From NCBI RefSeq assembly GCF_003945595.2, contig NW_024104773.1, forward strand, positions 124,001-188,000: DNA of 64,000 nucleotides. The letters run 5' to 3'. The stretch is from Pipra filicauda. Taxonomy: Eukaryota > Chordata > Aves > Passeriformes > Pipridae. Position 1 is the stretch's first letter. Each line of letters starts with the position of its first letter. This document shows positions 61,861-64,000 of the stretch, piece by piece. Both the position numbers and the translations under genes were made by a program. A model generated the notes under the pieces. That model searched no databases. It was not told where the DNA came from and worked only from the letters and a program-made list of their open reading frames with translations.

Positions 61861-64000
61861 TTAATCTGTGGAGGTTCACAAATTATGGGAGGGAAGAAAA
61901 TGTGTTTCCGGAAGCAAACTCTGAGTTGCTGGTAAGATTTATCTGAACCATTCCGAATGCCAACCCCAGACCTGACAAGAAGCAAAGTCCCAATGACTGG
62001 CTGAAAAAAAACTTCAGGAAGAGGGTTGGGGATTTATTAGGATCTGTAGAAAACTCTAGAAGAGGTGGAGCAAGCCCATCACCAAAACAGAATCAACCTC
62101 AATACCATGGGGTGTTCTTCATCTAGAGATGGGACAAAGAAAAGATGCAGCTGGAGATCATGAACACGCACATTGAAAAGCAAGTGAAGTCAAAAAACCT
62201 CCCTTTCCTTACCAAGATATACCATATAAATTAATAAAATTTAGATAGTAAGCAAGAAACATTAGACAACAAACACAGATCCATTTAAAGACCAGGTAGA
62301 AAAACTGACATTCAGGCCCAAGCTAAATATATTTGTGGTTCTTTGCAAATGCTAGAAAATTAACAAATAAGAGAACTAAAACACCTCTTTTAAATGTCAA
62401 TATTGTGTTAAAAGAAACTTAGAGGAGAAATGTAATCATGTAGTGATGTGGCAATATGCTTATTCACTGGAAGGTCTGCCAAAGCAATCGCAAAACGGGA
62501 TAATCACAGTAGAAGTGAATTCAGCACTTCTTTCACCAGTAAATACATTGAACTCAGGTCTCACAGATAGTTAGTATTAATCCTTCTGAAGCTCCAATAG
62601 TGCCTCTGGAAAGATGAAAGAAGTTGCTAATGAAGAATGCTCCTTGGGCTTCCCACTGTATAAACATGGGGACTACATGTCCAAGGCTTGGCAGTTTCCT
62701 CAAGAACCCACTCCTATCTCCAGGACTCATAGAGAGTAGAGTGGTAAGATGAAATTATTTCTTGCCAGACAGAACATGTGTAATTCTGTTTTCACTAGAA
62801 CATACCAGATGAAGGCTCCACAAAAGAGCAATTTAGGGTTTTTGTAATTTGCTTTTTAACATGGAACAAACCCCTCTTTCCTCATTTCCTGCAGAAAGAG
62901 TAGTTTTGCTAACTTGGTCCTGGCAGCTCCAGTCAGAACCACCTACATGGCTCTGCTCTATCCCACATAATTTCATGAGCCACCAACAAAGTGCTGCTCC
63001 TCACTTTGTATTGGCAGTGAAGTGCTAATTACAGTCAGGCAGCCCAAACGTTCTGCCACCACTGAGGGGAGAAGAGCACATGGATGTCTGAGAACTGACT
63101 CAGAGAAGAGGGGACAAATGTACTTCTATCTTCCCTGGAAGAGTATTGTTGTTGCAATCAGTTACAGACCATAAGGATATCTTGCCCACACTTCCTACAA
63201 GCCAGTGGTCCTGCCAAAAGCTGCACACAGTGTAGATGGCTACATGGAGCATGTCAGAGATCCTAAAGGCATGGTTGTCCCTGTGCAAGAACACATCATG
63301 GCTATCTGTTCCCTGCTTGATGAAAAGTCAGTTTGGGAACAATCTCAGGCAACCTCATCCCTCCTTCTCCCAGGCTTCCCATCCACTCTTCTGACTTTGA
63401 CTCAGTACCCAAACTCCCCTCAAGCTCTGCACACAGCTTGGAGGCCACTCAAGGACAGGCAGATTGCATGAGTATAAAATCCAGTTCAAATTGACCTAAA
63501 GAGTTTGTTTCCCCATTTGAACAAGAGCTTGATAAGAGAAAATATAAAAGCTCTAACACCAGCTAACACTGTATCAGAGGCAATCACTACATGAAATGTT
63601 ATCATCCTTTTGCATATAATAAATATTCAAGCTACATGTCTTTAAGGCACTAGGTTAAGGTGCTTAACATTTGAGTACACATCACTGAAAAAGCAGGTTG
63701 CTATTTTAGTACTAACTCATCTCTATTTTTAGTCTTAACACAGCTATAACATCCCCAGAAGCCTGACCACCCTGCTGTGATTAAATATCATACTTGTACA
63801 GTGAACTGCTGCCTAGATTTTAGTGCAGGTACATTTATTTTAAATCTCTGATCAGCATAGTACACCCTTATTCTCATTCTAGGCTATTAAAACAGAAGTG
63901 CTGTTCTGCCCCTTCTTCATATTGAACCGTGCAAAGAAATTGTTAATGATAATTTACATTTTTATTGGAATTAGGGGAAGGATTTATATAAAGTTTTCAT
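61861..64000. other. Non-coding stretch, nothing recognised
   Basis: No exon, RNA gene or repeat family was recognised up to the window end. Open frames are below 90 codons. Confidence 0.5.

Overview
The window reads as vertebrate nuclear DNA, specifically a bird, and most likely a passerine. It is full of CR1 LINE copies with the avian hallmark 3' end (ATTCTATG octamers). It has an ERVL-type solo LTR familiar from bird genomes. It also has three copies of a SINE with a tRNA-Ile-like head and a CR1-X-like tail. That SINE architecture matches TguSINE1, whose activity is known from early passerine evolution. No bacterial-style operons, ribosomal RNA genes, CRISPR arrays or intact host protein-coding exons are visible. 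The window is best read as intergenic or deep-intronic.

Layout. 1-11.2 kb is mostly unrecognised sequence with a few CR1 pieces (3.5, 5.1, 9.0 and 10.5 kb). 11.2-12.6 kb is the most interesting part. A minus-strand CR1 is split by a tRNA-Ile SINE. It is followed directly by an intronless, broken fragment of PIK3CA (p110-alpha, about codons 66-256), fused at base 12255/12256 to a same-strand CR1-X-like 3' tail. This is the arrangement expected if a CR1 reverse transcriptase started on a CR1 RNA and jumped to a spliced PIK3CA mRNA. 13.5-14.4 kb holds a minus-strand CR1 with reverse-transcriptase (RT) remnants and an internal deletion; its 3' segment starts at the same CR1 position as the tail in the PIK3CA chimera.

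20.2-20.8 kb is a solo ERVL-type LTR, with a second decayed LTR fragment at 23.9 kb. 24-30.9 kb has no recognised repeat but contains the longest open frame (26925-27770, minus strand), which I could not assign. 30.9-31.7 kb is another internally deleted CR1. 38.15-42.0 kb holds two heavily decayed CR1-clade elements of old families, head to tail on the plus strand. 44.8 kb has a minus-strand tRNA-Ile SINE. 46.1-47.2 kb has two CR1s. 49.3-51.3 kb is a nested cassette: a plus-strand CR1 split by a minus-strand CR1 with a 4-bp target-site duplication, followed directly by a third SINE. 51.3-64 kb is mostly unrecognised sequence with two CR1 pieces (55.2 and 61.8 kb).

Nothing here forms a cooperating gene set. 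The coherent theme is CR1 retrotransposition: autonomous CR1 remnants, SINEs that borrow a CR1 tail, nested insertions, internal deletions and one chimeric mRNA retrocopy. All family assignments come from reading and recall of family sequences; no search was run.
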